Source: an uncultured Clostridia bacterium
GTDB taxonomy: Bacteria; Bacillota; Clostridia; Lachnospirales; Anaerotignaceae
Direction: 5' to 3'
Length of the DNA stretch: 64,000 bases
Assembly (NCBI GenBank): GCA_944383885.1
Contig: CALWRF010000022.1
Span: forward strand, 1-64,000
The notes beneath the pieces are model-generated. The model did not search any database. It was not told where the DNA came from and saw only the letters and a program-made list of their open reading frames with translations. Of this stretch, positions 36,099 to 46,179 are shown one piece after another; position 1 is the stretch's first letter, and each line of letters opens with the position of its first letter. A program made the position numbers and the translations under genes.

Positions 36099-36872
36099 TT
36101 AAAGCAATATATCACCTGAATAGTTCCTAAGCAGAAGCTCTGTTTTAATTTTAAGCTTTTTAAGTTCATTTTTAACAGTTATAAGCTTTTTGCTGTCACA
36201 CCTGAAAGAAGGTATTGAAACACTTATGGCATAAAGCACAGAGCCGTCTTTAACTATAGGCACAGCTATGCATATTATCTGTTCAGCAAATTCTTGGTTT
36301 TCGTAAGCAAAACCTTCGCTTTCAACACTGCGCACCTGTTCATAAAACTTATTAATATCGGTAATGGAGTATCTGGTGCAGGAGAGCATTTTCGGCGGAA
36401 ATATCTCTTTCATTTCCTCAAAGCTTGTGCGGCTTAAAAGGGCTTTTCCCAATGCGGTGCAGTTGGCAGGTATTTTTTTGCCCACATGTGTTACAAGACG
36501 AAGCGACTGCGGAGAGTCTATTTTGGCTACATATAAAACATTTGAGCCGTTTAAAACGCCCATACTGCATGTTTCATTACATACCGATACAAGCTCGTTC
36601 ATTGCCGCGCTTATATGGCTTAATATGGATTTTGAGTTAAAATATGTAGAACCCACAGCAAAAGCGCTTATGCCTATACGGTATTTTCCGCTGTTTTGCT
36701 GAAGTGATATATAATGTCTGTCCTCAAGAGTATGGATTATTGGAAAAATACTGCTTTTAGGCGCTTTAATCTGTTTAGCTATTTCTGTTAATGTATAGCC
36801 GTCGTTTGATGAAGAAAGCATTTCAAGTATATCTAAAACCCTTGAAGTAGCCCTGTGTTCGTTTTGCAGCAA
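36099..36872 (-). CDS. IclR-family transcriptional regulator
   Basis: A TTG at 36872 is the likely start, since GGGAG lies eight bases ahead; an in-frame GTG at 36881 overlaps the ribosome site. The 257-residue protein has the IclR winged helix (residues ~7-70: RVLDILEMLS, LTEIAKQIKAPKSSIFPII) and the C-terminal effector domain (~85-250) with KIPANCTALGKALLS. It follows apbE by 13 bases and may be co-transcribed. IclR regulators control catabolic genes in response to small acids; the target is unclear. Confidence 0.9.
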   Translation of the reverse strand: MLQNEHRATSRVLDILEMLSSSNDGYTLTEIAKQIKAPKSSIFPIIHTLEDRHYISLQQNSGKYRIGISAFAVGSTYFNSKSILSHISAAMNELVSVCNETCSMGVLNGSNVLYVAKIDSPQSLRLVTHVGKKIPANCTALGKALLSRTSFEEMKEIFPPKMLSCTRYSITDINKFYEQVRSVESEGFAYENQEFAEQIICIAVPIVKDGSVLYAISVSIPSFRCDSKKLITVKNELKKLKIKTELLLRNYSGDILL

Positions 36873-36885
36873 TTTACTCACTCCC

Positions 36886-37893
36886 TTAATTAAGTTCGCT
36901 GGATGAGCGGTACTCGACTGTTTTGTTTATTCCATCGGAAAATAATGTTTCATTATCCTTAGTTATTATTACTGCCTCATATCCTTCAAGGCTGTTAATA
37001 AGTTTTAAGCCTTCTTCAGACCCAAGACAGAAAACAGCTGTGCTTAAAGCGTCGCAGTCAGCGGATTGAGGACCTATAATTGTTACTGAGGCTAAGTTAT
37101 TGTCAATAGGATAACCTGTAGAAGTATCTAAAATATGATGATATAATGTTCCGTTATATTCAAAACATCTTTGGTATATTCCGCTTGTTACAAGACTGTT
37201 GCCGTTAGTTGATACGGCGCCTGTAAGCGAGCCTTCCTGTCCGTTGGGGTCCTGAATGCCTATTATAAGGCTGTCGTTTTCAGGACAGATAACAAGTATA
37301 TTTCCGCCAAGGTTTATAAGCGCTTTTGTAACGCCTTTTTCAATAAGGAACTCTTTTGCTTTGTCGCCTATATAGCCTTTAGCAATACCGCCTAAGTCAA
37401 TAGAGGCGTTTTTATCAAGAAGCTGAACAGTATTGCCTTCTACCGATATGTTTTTATAATTAACATGGGATAAGGCGTCTTTAATCTGGCTGTCGTTTGG
37501 CGGAGCAGGGGACTCTGATTTAAAATCCCATAAAGAACTGACAGGGGCTATTGTAATGTCAAACTTTCCGTTTGAAAGCTCGCTGTATTTAACAGCCTTT
37601 TTAATAAGCTCGGCAGTCTGCTCTGATACCTGTGTTCTGCTGCCTTCAGCAGAATTTATCGCTGAAATCTCGCTTGTGCTTATTGTACGGCTTAATTTAC
37701 TTTCGTAATCTGAGCATAAAGAAAAGCATTCGTTTATTATATCATCAGCGGGCTCATCGCCGGAGTATTTGTAAATTGTAATTGTTGAAACAGTATCAAG
37801 CAAAAAAGCAGTTTGAGATACTTCTTTCTCGCTGCAGCCGGCTGAAATAATGGTAACGGCTAAAACTGATAAAATAATAAGTATTTTTTTCAA
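36886..37893 (-). CDS. apbE: FAD:protein FMN transferase
   Basis: The TTG at 37893 is taken as start because AGGTG lies six bases ahead; an in-frame GTG at 37902 overlaps it. The protein of about 335 residues is a lipoprotein (lipobox ISAGC near residue 17) with the ApbE fold: FLLDTVSTITIY, SSLWDF, IDLGGIAKGYIGDKA, LINLGGNI, and DTSTGYPIDNNLASVTI with the metal-binding residues. ApbE attaches FMN to Thr or Ser of exported flavoproteins such as RnfG, NqrC and FMN-binding domain proteins. Its presence fits a cell that uses extracytosolic flavins. No target FMN-binding domain protein is seen in this window. Confidence 0.92.
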   Translation of the reverse strand: MKKILIILSVLAVTIISAGCSEKEVSQTAFLLDTVSTITIYKYSGDEPADDIINECFSLCSDYESKLSRTISTSEISAINSAEGSRTQVSEQTAELIKKAVKYSELSNGKFDITIAPVSSLWDFKSESPAPPNDSQIKDALSHVNYKNISVEGNTVQLLDKNASIDLGGIAKGYIGDKAKEFLIEKGVTKALINLGGNILVICPENDSLIIGIQDPNGQEGSLTGAVSTNGNSLVTSGIYQRCFEYNGTLYHHILDTSTGYPIDNNLASVTIIGPQSADCDALSTAVFCLGSEEGLKLINSLEGYEAVIITKDNETLFSDGINKTVEYRSSSELN

Positions 37894-37968
37894 TTCAATC
37901 ACCTGTTAAAATTTTTATAAGTCATATTAGTATAACATTAATGTCGTGCGCGGCACAAGTTATAAGAA

Positions 37969-38001
37969 TAAAAAAACGTGAGTTCCGTAAAGGAATTCAC
38001 G
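37969..38001 (-). terminator. Terminator after xerD
   Basis: On the minus strand CGTGAATTCC pairs with GGAACTCACG with one mismatch, followed by seven T residues. Confidence 0.75.
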
Positions 38002-38008
38002 CAGAATT

Positions 38009-38893
38009 TTACGCTCTCGGGTGGGTTTTGGAATATACCTCCTTCAGCTTGCTTTTGCCAAGCTTAGCGTACATTTGAGTTGTAGAAATATCTGAATGCC
38101 CCAGCATTTCCTGTACGGACTGCAAGTCAGCGCCGTTTTCTATTAAATGCGCTGCAAATGAATGCCTTAGTGTATGAGGCGTTATATCATCAGTTATGCC
38201 GGCTTTATGAGCGTAGTCCTTTATAATTTTCCAAAATCCCTGCCGAGTCATAGGATGACCATTGCAGTTAACAAACAGGCAGGACTCCTCACGGTTTTTA
38301 AGCAGCAGATTTCTTGAGTTTTTTAAATAAACATTTAAAGAGTAAATAGCTTTAGAGCCTAAAGGAATTATTCTCGACTTATTTTTGCTTGTGCAGTGAA
38401 TTAACTCAAGGTTAAGGTTTAAATCTTTTACACTAAGTGAAATAAGCTCAGAAACCCTCATGCCTGTAGCATATAAAACTTCAAGCATTGCCTTATCGCG
38501 TATGCCTTTTGTATCAGTTAAATCAGGCTGGTTAAGAAGCAGGCTTACATTTTCAACTGAAAGTATTTCAGGCAGTTTTTTTGATACTTTAGGAGCTTCT
38601 AATTCAGCAGCAGGATTAGACTTAATTTTGTTATGTGAGTATAAAAATGAAAAATAGCACTTGAGCGAAGCAATATTTCGTGATATAGTCGAGCTTGCTT
38701 TATTATTATTTTGTAAGTAGAGGGTGTATGATGAAAGAGTTACGCTTGTTACTCTACTGAAATCGGTTATACCGGACTTTTCAAGATATTGAAAAAAATT
38801 TCTTAAATCCCTTCTGTAAGAGAGTATAGTGTTTTCGGAAGCACATTTTGTTTCCGTTAGATATGCCAAAAATTCAGCGTCATCTTCTTGCAT
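38009..38893 (-). CDS. xerD: Site-specific tyrosine recombinase XerD
   Basis: The ATG at 38893 is chosen behind GGGGAAG. The 295-residue protein has an N-terminal SAM-like core-binding domain (residues ~1-85; TILSYRRDLRNF) and a catalytic domain with the Arg in TGMRVSELISL, HTLRHSFAAHLI (His and Arg), LGHSDISTTQMYAKL (His and Tyr). All catalytic residues are present. Size and sequence fit the chromosomal dimer-resolving recombinase rather than a phage integrase, and its position near housekeeping genes agrees. It resolves dimers at dif; no dif site was found here. Confidence 0.9.
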   Translation of the reverse strand: MQEDDAEFLAYLTETKCASENTILSYRRDLRNFFQYLEKSGITDFSRVTSVTLSSYTLYLQNNNKASSTISRNIASLKCYFSFLYSHNKIKSNPAAELEAPKVSKKLPEILSVENVSLLLNQPDLTDTKGIRDKAMLEVLYATGMRVSELISLSVKDLNLNLELIHCTSKNKSRIIPLGSKAIYSLNVYLKNSRNLLLKNREESCLFVNCNGHPMTRQGFWKIIKDYAHKAGITDDITPHTLRHSFAAHLIENGADLQSVQEMLGHSDISTTQMYAKLGKSKLKEVYSKTHPRA

Positions 38894-39013
38894 TTTTCTT
38901 CCCCTTTTCAACCAACATAATACAGGGTAGATTATATACTAAATATATCATTCTGTCGACATTTTTTAACATTTTAGTTCATTTTTATAACAATTCTTTT
39001 ATAAAATCGTAAA

Positions 39014-39589
39014 TTATTGGTAAAATTCAGGGGGCATGTTTAATTTTGTTTCAAGTAAGCATGAGGCAAATGTTATAATGCAAAGCATGAAAAAAACTAT
39101 GGCAAATTCCAATTTTGTTTTCTGTATTTCTCGTTTAAGGTAAGACTTAGATGAGCGTTCTTTAAAAAATCTATGCATTATAAATAAAGAAGAAAAACAT
39201 CCGGCAAATACAAGAGGCATTAAGCGGAGCATACTGTATGGCAGGACTGTTAACACAAAAGTTTTAAAACCATTAAAACCGTTTAAAGAAATTATATGTG
39301 AAAATGCGCAGCCGTAAAAAATTCCGTTTAATATAAAAACCGATAATATAAGAGGTATGCCGATGCTTATAAAAGATAAAATAAGTATTACTATACCGAA
39401 TTTTATATTTTTTATAAATAACATATAAAAAGGCATTTTTTGAGGTATTGTTTCGTTTAGGGCTATTTTATCAATTAAAAAAGTGCTTTCTGTAACGCTT
39501 TCATAAACAGAGCCGGCTATTATGCCGAATATAAAACATACGCAAATTAAAATAAAAACAACAGGACATGTGCTTTTGCTTTTTTTCAT
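39014..39589 (-). CDS. spoIIM: Stage II sporulation protein M
   Basis: With ATG 39589 behind GAGGTGAG the protein has 191 residues. It is a polytopic membrane protein of the SpoIIM family: about five hydrophobic segments, with FGIVILILSFISIGIPLIL and the Asn/Gly-rich FILNGIFYGCAFSHII typical of it. SpoIIM acts with SpoIID and SpoIIP in peptidoglycan remodelling that drives engulfment of the forespore. Only SpoIIM is present here. It lies between xerD and aroC on the same strand. Confidence 0.85.
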   Translation of the reverse strand: MKKSKSTCPVVFILICVCFIFGIIAGSVYESVTESTFLIDKIALNETIPQKMPFYMLFIKNIKFGIVILILSFISIGIPLILSVFILNGIFYGCAFSHIISLNGFNGFKTFVLTVLPYSMLRLMPLVFAGCFSSLFIMHRFFKERSSKSYLKREIQKTKLEFAIVFFMLCIITFASCLLETKLNMPPEFYQ

Positions 39590-39637
39590 AAGTCTCACCT
39601 CTCTATGAGTATATGAGAGGCGGGACGAGTTATATGA

Positions 39638-40741
39638 TTACTTTTTAGCATAAAAATCTTTTACTGAGCTTAATTTCGAGAACATATTGCTGAATAAAAG
39701 GTCTGTAAGTGTAATTGCCGCCATAGCTTCAACTACGATTACAGCTCTTGGCACTATTATAGGGTCGTGCCGGCCTTTAATCTCTATTTCTGTATTATTA
39801 AGATTGATATCAACTGTTTTCTGAGGTTTGAATATGGAAGGTGTCGGCTTAAAATACGCGCGGAAGACTATGTCGCTTCCATCGCTCATGCCGCCTAATA
39901 TTCCACCGGCGTTATTAGTAAGTTTTGTGACTTTACCGTTTTTGGAAATAAACGGGTCGTTGTTTTCTGAACCTTTTAAGCGTGAAGCTTTAAATCCTGT
40001 CCCTACCTCAAAACCCTTTACGGCGCCAAGGGAAAATACTGCCTTTGAAAGGCTTGCGTCTAATTTATCAAAAACTGTTTCGCCTATTCCGGCAGGGACA
40101 TTTTTAATTATGCATTCTACAACGCCGCCTGCTGAGTCTCGGCATTCAATGCATTTTTTTAAGTATTCCTCAGCTTCCAGCGCTGTTTGGGTATCAGGCA
40201 TGTAAAGATTGTTTGATAAAATTTCATCTTTTGCTGAAGGAATATTCCTGCACTCAAAGCCGGCTATTTCTTTGGAATATGTTAAAAACTCAATGCCTAT
40301 TTCCGAAAGTATTTTTTTAGCAACAGCGCCTGCCGCTACTCTTGAAGCCGTTTCCCTGCCGGAGGAACGTCCGCCGCCTCTGTAGTCCCTAAAACCGTAC
40401 TTTGCCGTAAATGTGTAATCGGCATGTCCCGGCCGGAATACATCTTTTATGTTTGAGTAATCAGCTGATTTATGGTTTTCGTTATATATTACAAGTGAAA
40501 TGGGAGTGCCTGTTGTTATGCCTTCAAAAACGCCTGAAAGTATATGAACAGTGTCGCTTTCTTTCCTTTGGGTCCCGAATTTGTTTGCTCCAGGCTTCCT
40601 TAAATCCAAGTCAGCCTGTATGTCTTTTTCACAAAGACTAAGCCCGGCAGGACACCCGTCTATAACAACACCAAGGGCTTCGCCGTGGGATTCGCCCCAA
40701 GTGGAAATTTGAAAGTTTTTACCGAATATTGAACCTGACAT
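39638..40741 (-). CDS. aroC: Chorismate synthase
   Basis: The start at 40741 is the ATG behind AGAGGTGA. The 367-residue protein has all AroC signatures: GESHGEALGVVIDGCPAG at the N terminus, RPGHADYTF, RGGGRSSGRETASRVAAGA, and RHDPIIVPRA at the C terminus. It converts 5-enolpyruvylshikimate-3-phosphate to chorismate and needs reduced FMN. Length is normal. No other shikimate genes are nearby. Confidence 0.96.
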   Translation of the reverse strand: MSGSIFGKNFQISTWGESHGEALGVVIDGCPAGLSLCEKDIQADLDLRKPGANKFGTQRKESDTVHILSGVFEGITTGTPISLVIYNENHKSADYSNIKDVFRPGHADYTFTAKYGFRDYRGGGRSSGRETASRVAAGAVAKKILSEIGIEFLTYSKEIAGFECRNIPSAKDEILSNNLYMPDTQTALEAEEYLKKCIECRDSAGGVVECIIKNVPAGIGETVFDKLDASLSKAVFSLGAVKGFEVGTGFKASRLKGSENNDPFISKNGKVTKLTNNAGGILGGMSDGSDIVFRAYFKPTPSIFKPQKTVDINLNNTEIEIKGRHDPIIVPRAVIVVEAMAAITLTDLLFSNMFSKLSSVKDFYAKK

Positions 40742-40842
40742 TTTATCACCTCTTAATTTTAAATATTTACAGTATAGCACACTTAAACTTGTTTTGAACA
40801 GAAGCTGAAATATAAATATTTTTTAAATTTATATAAAAATAG

Positions 40843-40871
40843 TTGACGTAAATTGTGTTTAGTTATTATCA
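40843..40871 (+). promoter_or_regulatory. Possible promoter for the SGNH hydrolase gene
   Basis: TTGACG is followed after 17 bases by TTATCA; the -10 element is weak. Confidence 0.35.
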
Positions 40872-40908
40872 TTAAATATTATTAGTTTTAGTTTAGGAGG
40901 TAGTTTAA

Positions 40909-42981
40909 ATGAAAAAAACCGTTTTATCAGCGGCACTTTTTTTATCAGCGCTTTTTACTGTCAACGCCTATGCGGGTTTTTCAATTGAAGGGGCGTATCA
41001 CGCTGTAAGACCTGACACAGCTTATAACATAAATCCGTATAACGTATCAACTGTATCCGGAGTTGGCGAAGGTAATTTATACACGCTTCTTACAACTACA
41101 GGAAAAATTGAAATTCCTCTTGATTACCCGCTTTACAGGCTAAGCGGCGGATATACAGACAAAATTACATGTATTGACGGAATTTGGGGTATTGAAAGAA
41201 ATGTTGGAATAAAGATTTTTGATGGAAGCGAGGACTGGAAATTATATACAAAGACTGCTTTTAAAAATGATAATACTACAATCTTTCAATGCTCTTTTGG
41301 CGAAAATGCGCCGAGAATTGTTAATGGGGCATCTACTCATTTTGATGTACATACTTTTGATTCGCAGAAAACAAACAGATACGACGGCATATCTTTTGGC
41401 GAAACAACAGACACAATTCTTATGAGAATTATGAATGTAAGGAATGTTAAGGATGTAGATACATTAAAAACTTATCTTAAAACACAGTATGACAACGGAA
41501 CACCAGTTAAGTTTTTCTATTTCCTCGACACGCCGGAATTTACACCTTTTGATGATGAGCTTCAAAAAGAGCTTAATTCAGTAAAACCTTCTGAGGTTAG
41601 AAATATTGACCCTTACTGTCTTGGAATTAAATATGACTCTGTAAAAGAGGAAAATACAAATTACTTTGTTAATAAGGACAGCGGCAGTGAGGAAATGAAT
41701 GAATTCCTTTCAGTTGTAAAAGACTTAAAGATATATAACTCAGATGAGGATAAAAAGTTTTATGTAAGCGGTATTTATCCTGAAAAAAGCGGTGTAAAGT
41801 TTACTGTAAGTGACGAAGAGGGCAATGTATATTCTTCAACTCTCAGTTTTGCAAAAGCAGATTTTATAAGTGAAAAAAATACTGAGCTTGAATTTGTTTC
41901 TGACAATGAAAATGCAAATGAAATTATAAAAATGTATGTATATCTTAATTACTATCATGTTCCTGCTGAGAACGTAACAGGAGATTTTAATTATAGCTTA
42001 ACAGGAATAAAACCTGAATGCATTACAAAAAAAGAAGCTGTTCTTCCTGAAAAAGTGTATGCTCTTAAAGGCACTACAGTAGATTTTAATAACTCTCTTT
42101 TAAATTGCAGCGCTGATTTTGGCGACAAGATAGAAGTTATGGACGATGACGGCAATATAGTTTCCAGTGACGGCCGTATTAAAACAGATGATATAGGCAG
42201 CGGATACTATTATTTATATGTAAACGGGAATAAACTGGGAAACACAGAAATAGTTATTGAGAATATTAAAGATAATATTTTTGACAATAAAAATATAATG
42301 TTCTTAGGCGACAGCTTAATTAATGAAAATCTGTATACACAGTATTTTACGGAAATTGCTGAAAATGAAGGCATGAATCTTTTAGGCACAAGAGGAAACG
42401 AAGGCAGCAAACATGAAGGCCGCGGCGGCTGGTCGGCTTATGATTACTGCAATGTCAGAAGTAAATACGGCTACTCAAATCCGTTCCTTAATGAAGACGG
42501 AAAGTTTGATTTTGGCTATTACATGAAAAATAATGGGTATGATTCAGCAGATTATGTTGTTGTTAACCTTGGCATAAATGACATTAATCTTTCAGGGCAT
42601 AACAGCCATGATGAAATATTATCGTATTTTGATGAAATGATAGACAGTATAAAATCTTATGACAGCAGTATTAAGATTATATGGAACGAACCGCTTATGC
42701 TCTTTGACTCAGGCACTACAAAAACTGCTAAGTACGAAAGGTTAGCTTTTGTAAAGAGCTTAAAAGAGCATTTTGAAGGTTCGGAAGAAAATGATATTTA
42801 TTTTTGCCCGGTTTATATGAATATAGACTCTTTTGGTGATTTTAAATTTACAATCAGCACAGTAGACGAGTTTAATCAGGACAGCTCGATGAAAGTTACA
42901 GATACTACACATCCTAATAATTTCGGTTATGAAACTTTGGCAAAAGCTACTTACGCTTTTATGGAAAATATAGCAGAATAA
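40909..42981 (+). CDS. Secreted SGNH/GDSL-type hydrolase with large N-terminal region
   Basis: This 690-residue protein has a signal peptide (cleavage near residue 22). The last ~230 residues form an SGNH esterase domain: IMFLGDSLINEN with the nucleophile Ser, VVVNLGINDINLS in block III, and DTTHPNNFGYE with the catalytic Asp and His. Residues ~25-460 contain beta-rich domains of unknown type. The enzyme likely removes acyl groups from glycans or other polymers outside the cell. AGGAGG precedes the ATG, and a strong terminator follows, so it is transcribed alone. Confidence 0.85.
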   Translation: MKKTVLSAALFLSALFTVNAYAGFSIEGAYHAVRPDTAYNINPYNVSTVSGVGEGNLYTLLTTTGKIEIPLDYPLYRLSGGYTDKITCIDGIWGIERNVGIKIFDGSEDWKLYTKTAFKNDNTTIFQCSFGENAPRIVNGASTHFDVHTFDSQKTNRYDGISFGETTDTILMRIMNVRNVKDVDTLKTYLKTQYDNGTPVKFFYFLDTPEFTPFDDELQKELNSVKPSEVRNIDPYCLGIKYDSVKEENTNYFVNKDSGSEEMNEFLSVVKDLKIYNSDEDKKFYVSGIYPEKSGVKFTVSDEEGNVYSSTLSFAKADFISEKNTELEFVSDNENANEIIKMYVYLNYYHVPAENVTGDFNYSLTGIKPECITKKEAVLPEKVYALKGTTVDFNNSLLNCSADFGDKIEVMDDDGNIVSSDGRIKTDDIGSGYYYLYVNGNKLGNTEIVIENIKDNIFDNKNIMFLGDSLINENLYTQYFTEIAENEGMNLLGTRGNEGSKHEGRGGWSAYDYCNVRSKYGYSNPFLNEDGKFDFGYYMKNNGYDSADYVVVNLGINDINLSGHNSHDEILSYFDEMIDSIKSYDSSIKIIWNEPLMLFDSGTTKTAKYERLAFVKSLKEHFEGSEENDIYFCPVYMNIDSFGDFKFTISTVDEFNQDSSMKVTDTTHPNNFGYETLAKATYAFMENIAE

Positions 42982-42982
42982 A

Positions 42983-43027
42983 AATTCACCCCGCTGGTTT
43001 AATAAAAATCCAGCGGGGCAATTTTTT
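42983..43027 (+). terminator. Terminator after the SGNH hydrolase
   Basis: CCCCGCTGG pairs perfectly with CCAGCGGGG, with A-rich and T-rich flanks. Confidence 0.9.
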
Positions 43028-43035
43028 ATAATATA

Positions 43036-43722
43036 TTATTTTATACTGTCAACTGCTTTTTGTGCAAAATCAGTTGTAACCATTTCTTCAAAAGGAACAC
43101 GTTTTTCAAGTTCTCCGCCGTTTTCCATTATATCCTGAATAAGGTCAAAGCCATCTTTATCAAATACAGGGTCCGTTTTCCATGTGTCCTGTGAGTTATA
43201 TCTGTCTATTATTTTTGTTAGTGTGTCAATATCGCTGTCAGTAAAATAAGGCAGTATAGCTTCAGCTATTTCGCTTGCTGTGTGCTCACTCATCCAAATC
43301 TGCGCTTTATAAATTGCGTTGGTAAATTTTTGTATTATTTCAGGGTTTTCATTTATATAGCTTTTTGTTGCCATATATACCGTATATGGCACATAGCCGC
43401 TTTCTGTTCCTAAAGATGCTACGACATATCCTTTTTGGCTGTTTTCAAGTGCGGAAGCTGTAGGCTCAAATTCCGCTGTATAATCGCCTATATCAGCTGA
43501 GAATGCGCCGGCTGTTGACTCAAATGATATATTGTTTATTATCTCCAAATCCTTGCCTATCTCAAGACCATTTTGTTTAAGAACATATTCAAGCACCATT
43601 TCAGGCATGCCGCCTGTTCTGCCGCCTATTATTGACTTGCCTTTTAAATCACTCCATTTAAAATCTGTGTCATTAGTCCGGGAAACAAGGAAGTTGCCGG
43701 CACGCTGGGTTAGCTGAGCAAA
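43036..43722 (-). pseudogene. ABC substrate-binding protein, 5' part missing
   Basis: The frame encodes the C-terminal ~228 residues of an NMT1/THI5-like substrate-binding protein: FAQLTQRAGNFLVSRTND, then WSDLKGKSIIGGRTGGMPEM, then YVPYTVYMATKSYI. An internal ATG at 43608 is not a natural start, since the homologous sequence continues upstream of it. The open frame runs up to a TAA at 43726-43728, within ten bases of the recombinase stop at 43730, and has no signal peptide or N-terminal lobe. It looks cut at the element boundary. The missing part was not found elsewhere in the window. Confidence 0.8.
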
Positions 43723-43729
43723 GTGTTAA

Positions 43730-45175
43730 TTATACATAATAATTAATCTGTATTGTTTTTGTTGAAAGGTCAAAGTCTATTCTTGACATAAACTGTTTAG
43801 CAATAATATTTTTCTCGTCTATTGAAACAGTTGGGGACCTTAAAGCTATGTAATAGTCGTTTATTTCTTTTATTCGCTGTTTTGGCGTTGGTCTGCCGGC
43901 TGAATTTATTTCTTTTATTCTATTTAATATTTGTTCTTTTTCTTTATCAAGTGTCTGCTTATTATTTTTGTATTCTTCCAAAGTGTCGATTTGAGCAAAG
44001 TAAGCCTTTTTTGCAAGATTTACTTTTTCTTTTATTTTTTCAAGCTGCATAAGCAGAAGATTTATTTCGGTATTGTCTACATGCTGTGTTATTGTTTGAA
44101 ACTGAATTGAAGAAGGGCGGGAGAGGTCACTTTCAATGGCGTCAAGTACGGCTGCTTCAAGGCGTCTTGCGGAATAAGAGCCTTTTTTGGAACAGAATGC
44201 CGAAGATGCATTGTTGCACCTGAAAGAGTAGTATTTTTGGTTGGAACAGGTAACTCTCATTCTGTTGCCGCATTCCTTGCAGTAAACAAGATGCCTAAGC
44301 CATGTGCCGGCTGTTTGATTTTTTTCACTTGTAAACTTTAATTTTTCAGATGAATTAAGCTGTTCTATTGTTGAGTTATATGCTGCAAGTGATATAAGCG
44401 GAGTGTGGCTGCCCTGAGCTATAATCCAGTCAGATTCCGGATTAGGTGTATATTTATCTTGACTGATATAATTATATCTTGTTTGACCGGTATATACGTT
44501 ATTTCTCAATATATAGTCAACAGTGCAGTTTCTCCATTTTCCGCCGTACTTTGTATTTATACCGCTTGTATTGAGGTATCTTGTTATTTTGCTTACACTG
44601 TATTTTTCGTTGATATAAAGGTGAAATATCTTTTTGACTACCTCGCTTTCGTATTTGTTTGGAACAAGCTTTTTGTCTATAAGGTCATAACCATAAGGAG
44701 CTTTTCCAATATGCTCACCACGCCTTGCTTTTTCAAACATGCCTTTTTTAACTTCATCAGCCAGGTTAAGAGAATAATACTCTGCCATAGCTTCAAGCAT
44801 AGCTTCAAGTATAATCGAAAACTTATCATCTTCAAACTGTTCTGTTATACTTATTACTTTTATTCCGCAGTCTTTACGGAGCATTGACTTATAAACAACA
44901 CTGTCTTCACGGCTGCGGGCAAAACGGTCGAATTTATGAACAAGTATTACATCGAAAGGGCGCGGCTTGCTTTTTGCAGTTGCTATCATACGCAGAAATG
45001 CAGGTCTTTTTTCTGCTTTTCTGCCGGAAATGCCTTCATCTACAAATATGTATTCAGGGTTAATTAGTATATCGTTCTTTTTAGCGTATTGGAATATAGC
45101 GTGTTTTTGTGCATCGGGAGAGAACTCCAGCTGGTCATCTGTACTGACTCTTATGTATGCGGCACCTATAAGCAT
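43730..45175 (-). CDS. Large serine recombinase
   Basis: This 481-residue protein has an N-terminal resolvase domain (AAYIRVSTDDQ with the nucleophile Ser, VDEGISGRKAEKRPAF, VHKFDRFARS), a recombinase domain (~160-260, with KYGGKWRNCTVDYILRNNVY), a zinc ribbon (CKECGNRM and later RCNN...FC), and a coiled-coil segment at the C terminus. The full domain set suggests it is intact. These enzymes integrate mobile elements at specific sites and excise them with a directionality factor. It lies at one end of the element, next to the truncated host gene, as expected. Confidence 0.92.
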   Translation of the reverse strand: MLIGAAYIRVSTDDQLEFSPDAQKHAIFQYAKKNDILINPEYIFVDEGISGRKAEKRPAFLRMIATAKSKPRPFDVILVHKFDRFARSREDSVVYKSMLRKDCGIKVISITEQFEDDKFSIILEAMLEAMAEYYSLNLADEVKKGMFEKARRGEHIGKAPYGYDLIDKKLVPNKYESEVVKKIFHLYINEKYSVSKITRYLNTSGINTKYGGKWRNCTVDYILRNNVYTGQTRYNYISQDKYTPNPESDWIIAQGSHTPLISLAAYNSTIEQLNSSEKLKFTSEKNQTAGTWLRHLVYCKECGNRMRVTCSNQKYYSFRCNNASSAFCSKKGSYSARRLEAAVLDAIESDLSRPSSIQFQTITQHVDNTEINLLLMQLEKIKEKVNLAKKAYFAQIDTLEEYKNNKQTLDKEKEQILNRIKEINSAGRPTPKQRIKEINDYYIALRSPTVSIDEKNIIAKQFMSRIDFDLSTKTIQINYYV

Positions 45176-45216
45176 AGTATCAGACCCTTTCTTTTATTTA
45201 TTACTTTTGAGATTTA

Positions 45217-46048
45217 TTAATTATTTTTATCTTCTAATTTTTTATGTTCTTTTTCTATTTGTTTAATACTTTTTTCTGGTGTTGGTAAATCTTCAGGAGC
45301 TTTGCCACTAATTTCTAACATAGTTTTTCGTACTTTTTTCCCTACTTCAAAATGCGTTTGATTAGCTTTATCTTCAGTATCAATAGTTGTATCGTTTCTC
45401 AATTTTTCTTCTGTTTGTGTAATTTTAAAGTAGTTTGCAGCTAATTCTGTAGAGCCCATATAATCTAAAATATCATCTTTAGGTTTAAGTCTTTTTCGTA
45501 ATTTTATATCTTGTGCGGTTTCACCGTTATAAAGTCCTTTATAACCATAATTGTAAAATTTTCCATTTAACTACAACAGAACTTTGTGCAGCATTAAATA
45601 ATTTTTTATTAAAACCCTTTACAGAGTTTTTTAATTCAAGTCGACGTTCATCTTCTGAAAGAGTGTAGAAGTCCATAGTTTCTTGTTGACGAGTTTTTAT
45701 AGCAAAATATGTTTGACCTAAAGCAACAGTCTTTTTACGAGGGTCACCATTTTGTACAATAAGGTAACAAGCATAGTGAGAAAGCATAAAATCTATTACA
45801 ACTTTACGTGCACTCTTTGGCATTGGTATCGTTTTGTTGACCTCAACAAAATGTTCAGAAGGGTTTATTTCACTACCCTGACAGGCAACAAACGCTCTTT
45901 CTATTACTTTGTAAAAATTTCTCCATTCCTTATAAGTAAGAACTTCTTGTAATTCTCGTGCATACCAGAATTCATCACCATATTCATTGATGTGTTTTAT
46001 ACTCTCAAATATTGTTTCGTTATAGTTTTCAATATTGTTATTATTCAT
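45217..46048 (-). pseudogene. dinD: dinD-like gene broken by a frameshift
   Basis: Two frames join to give a full DinD-like protein of about 277 residues. The N-terminal part starts at ATG 46048 behind TAGGTGATT and has FWYARELQEVLTYKEWRNF and ACYLIVQNGDPRKKTVALGQTYFAIKTRQQE. After about 45570 the frame is lost; the other frame continues as NYGYKGLYNGETAQDIKLRK, then MGSTELAANYFKITQTEEKL, to the end at 45217. E. coli DinD is 274 residues and inhibits RecA strand exchange. A single indel explains the break. Confidence 0.85.
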
Positions 46049-46179
46049 GTAATCACCTAACATTATTAAGAAATATTCCCATTATTAAATTAGGATTTAT
46101 TCTGACCTATATTTTACAAACTTATAAAGCTCTGCTGTACTGCTTACCAGACAGGGCAGTTTTTTAATAAATAGTTATT

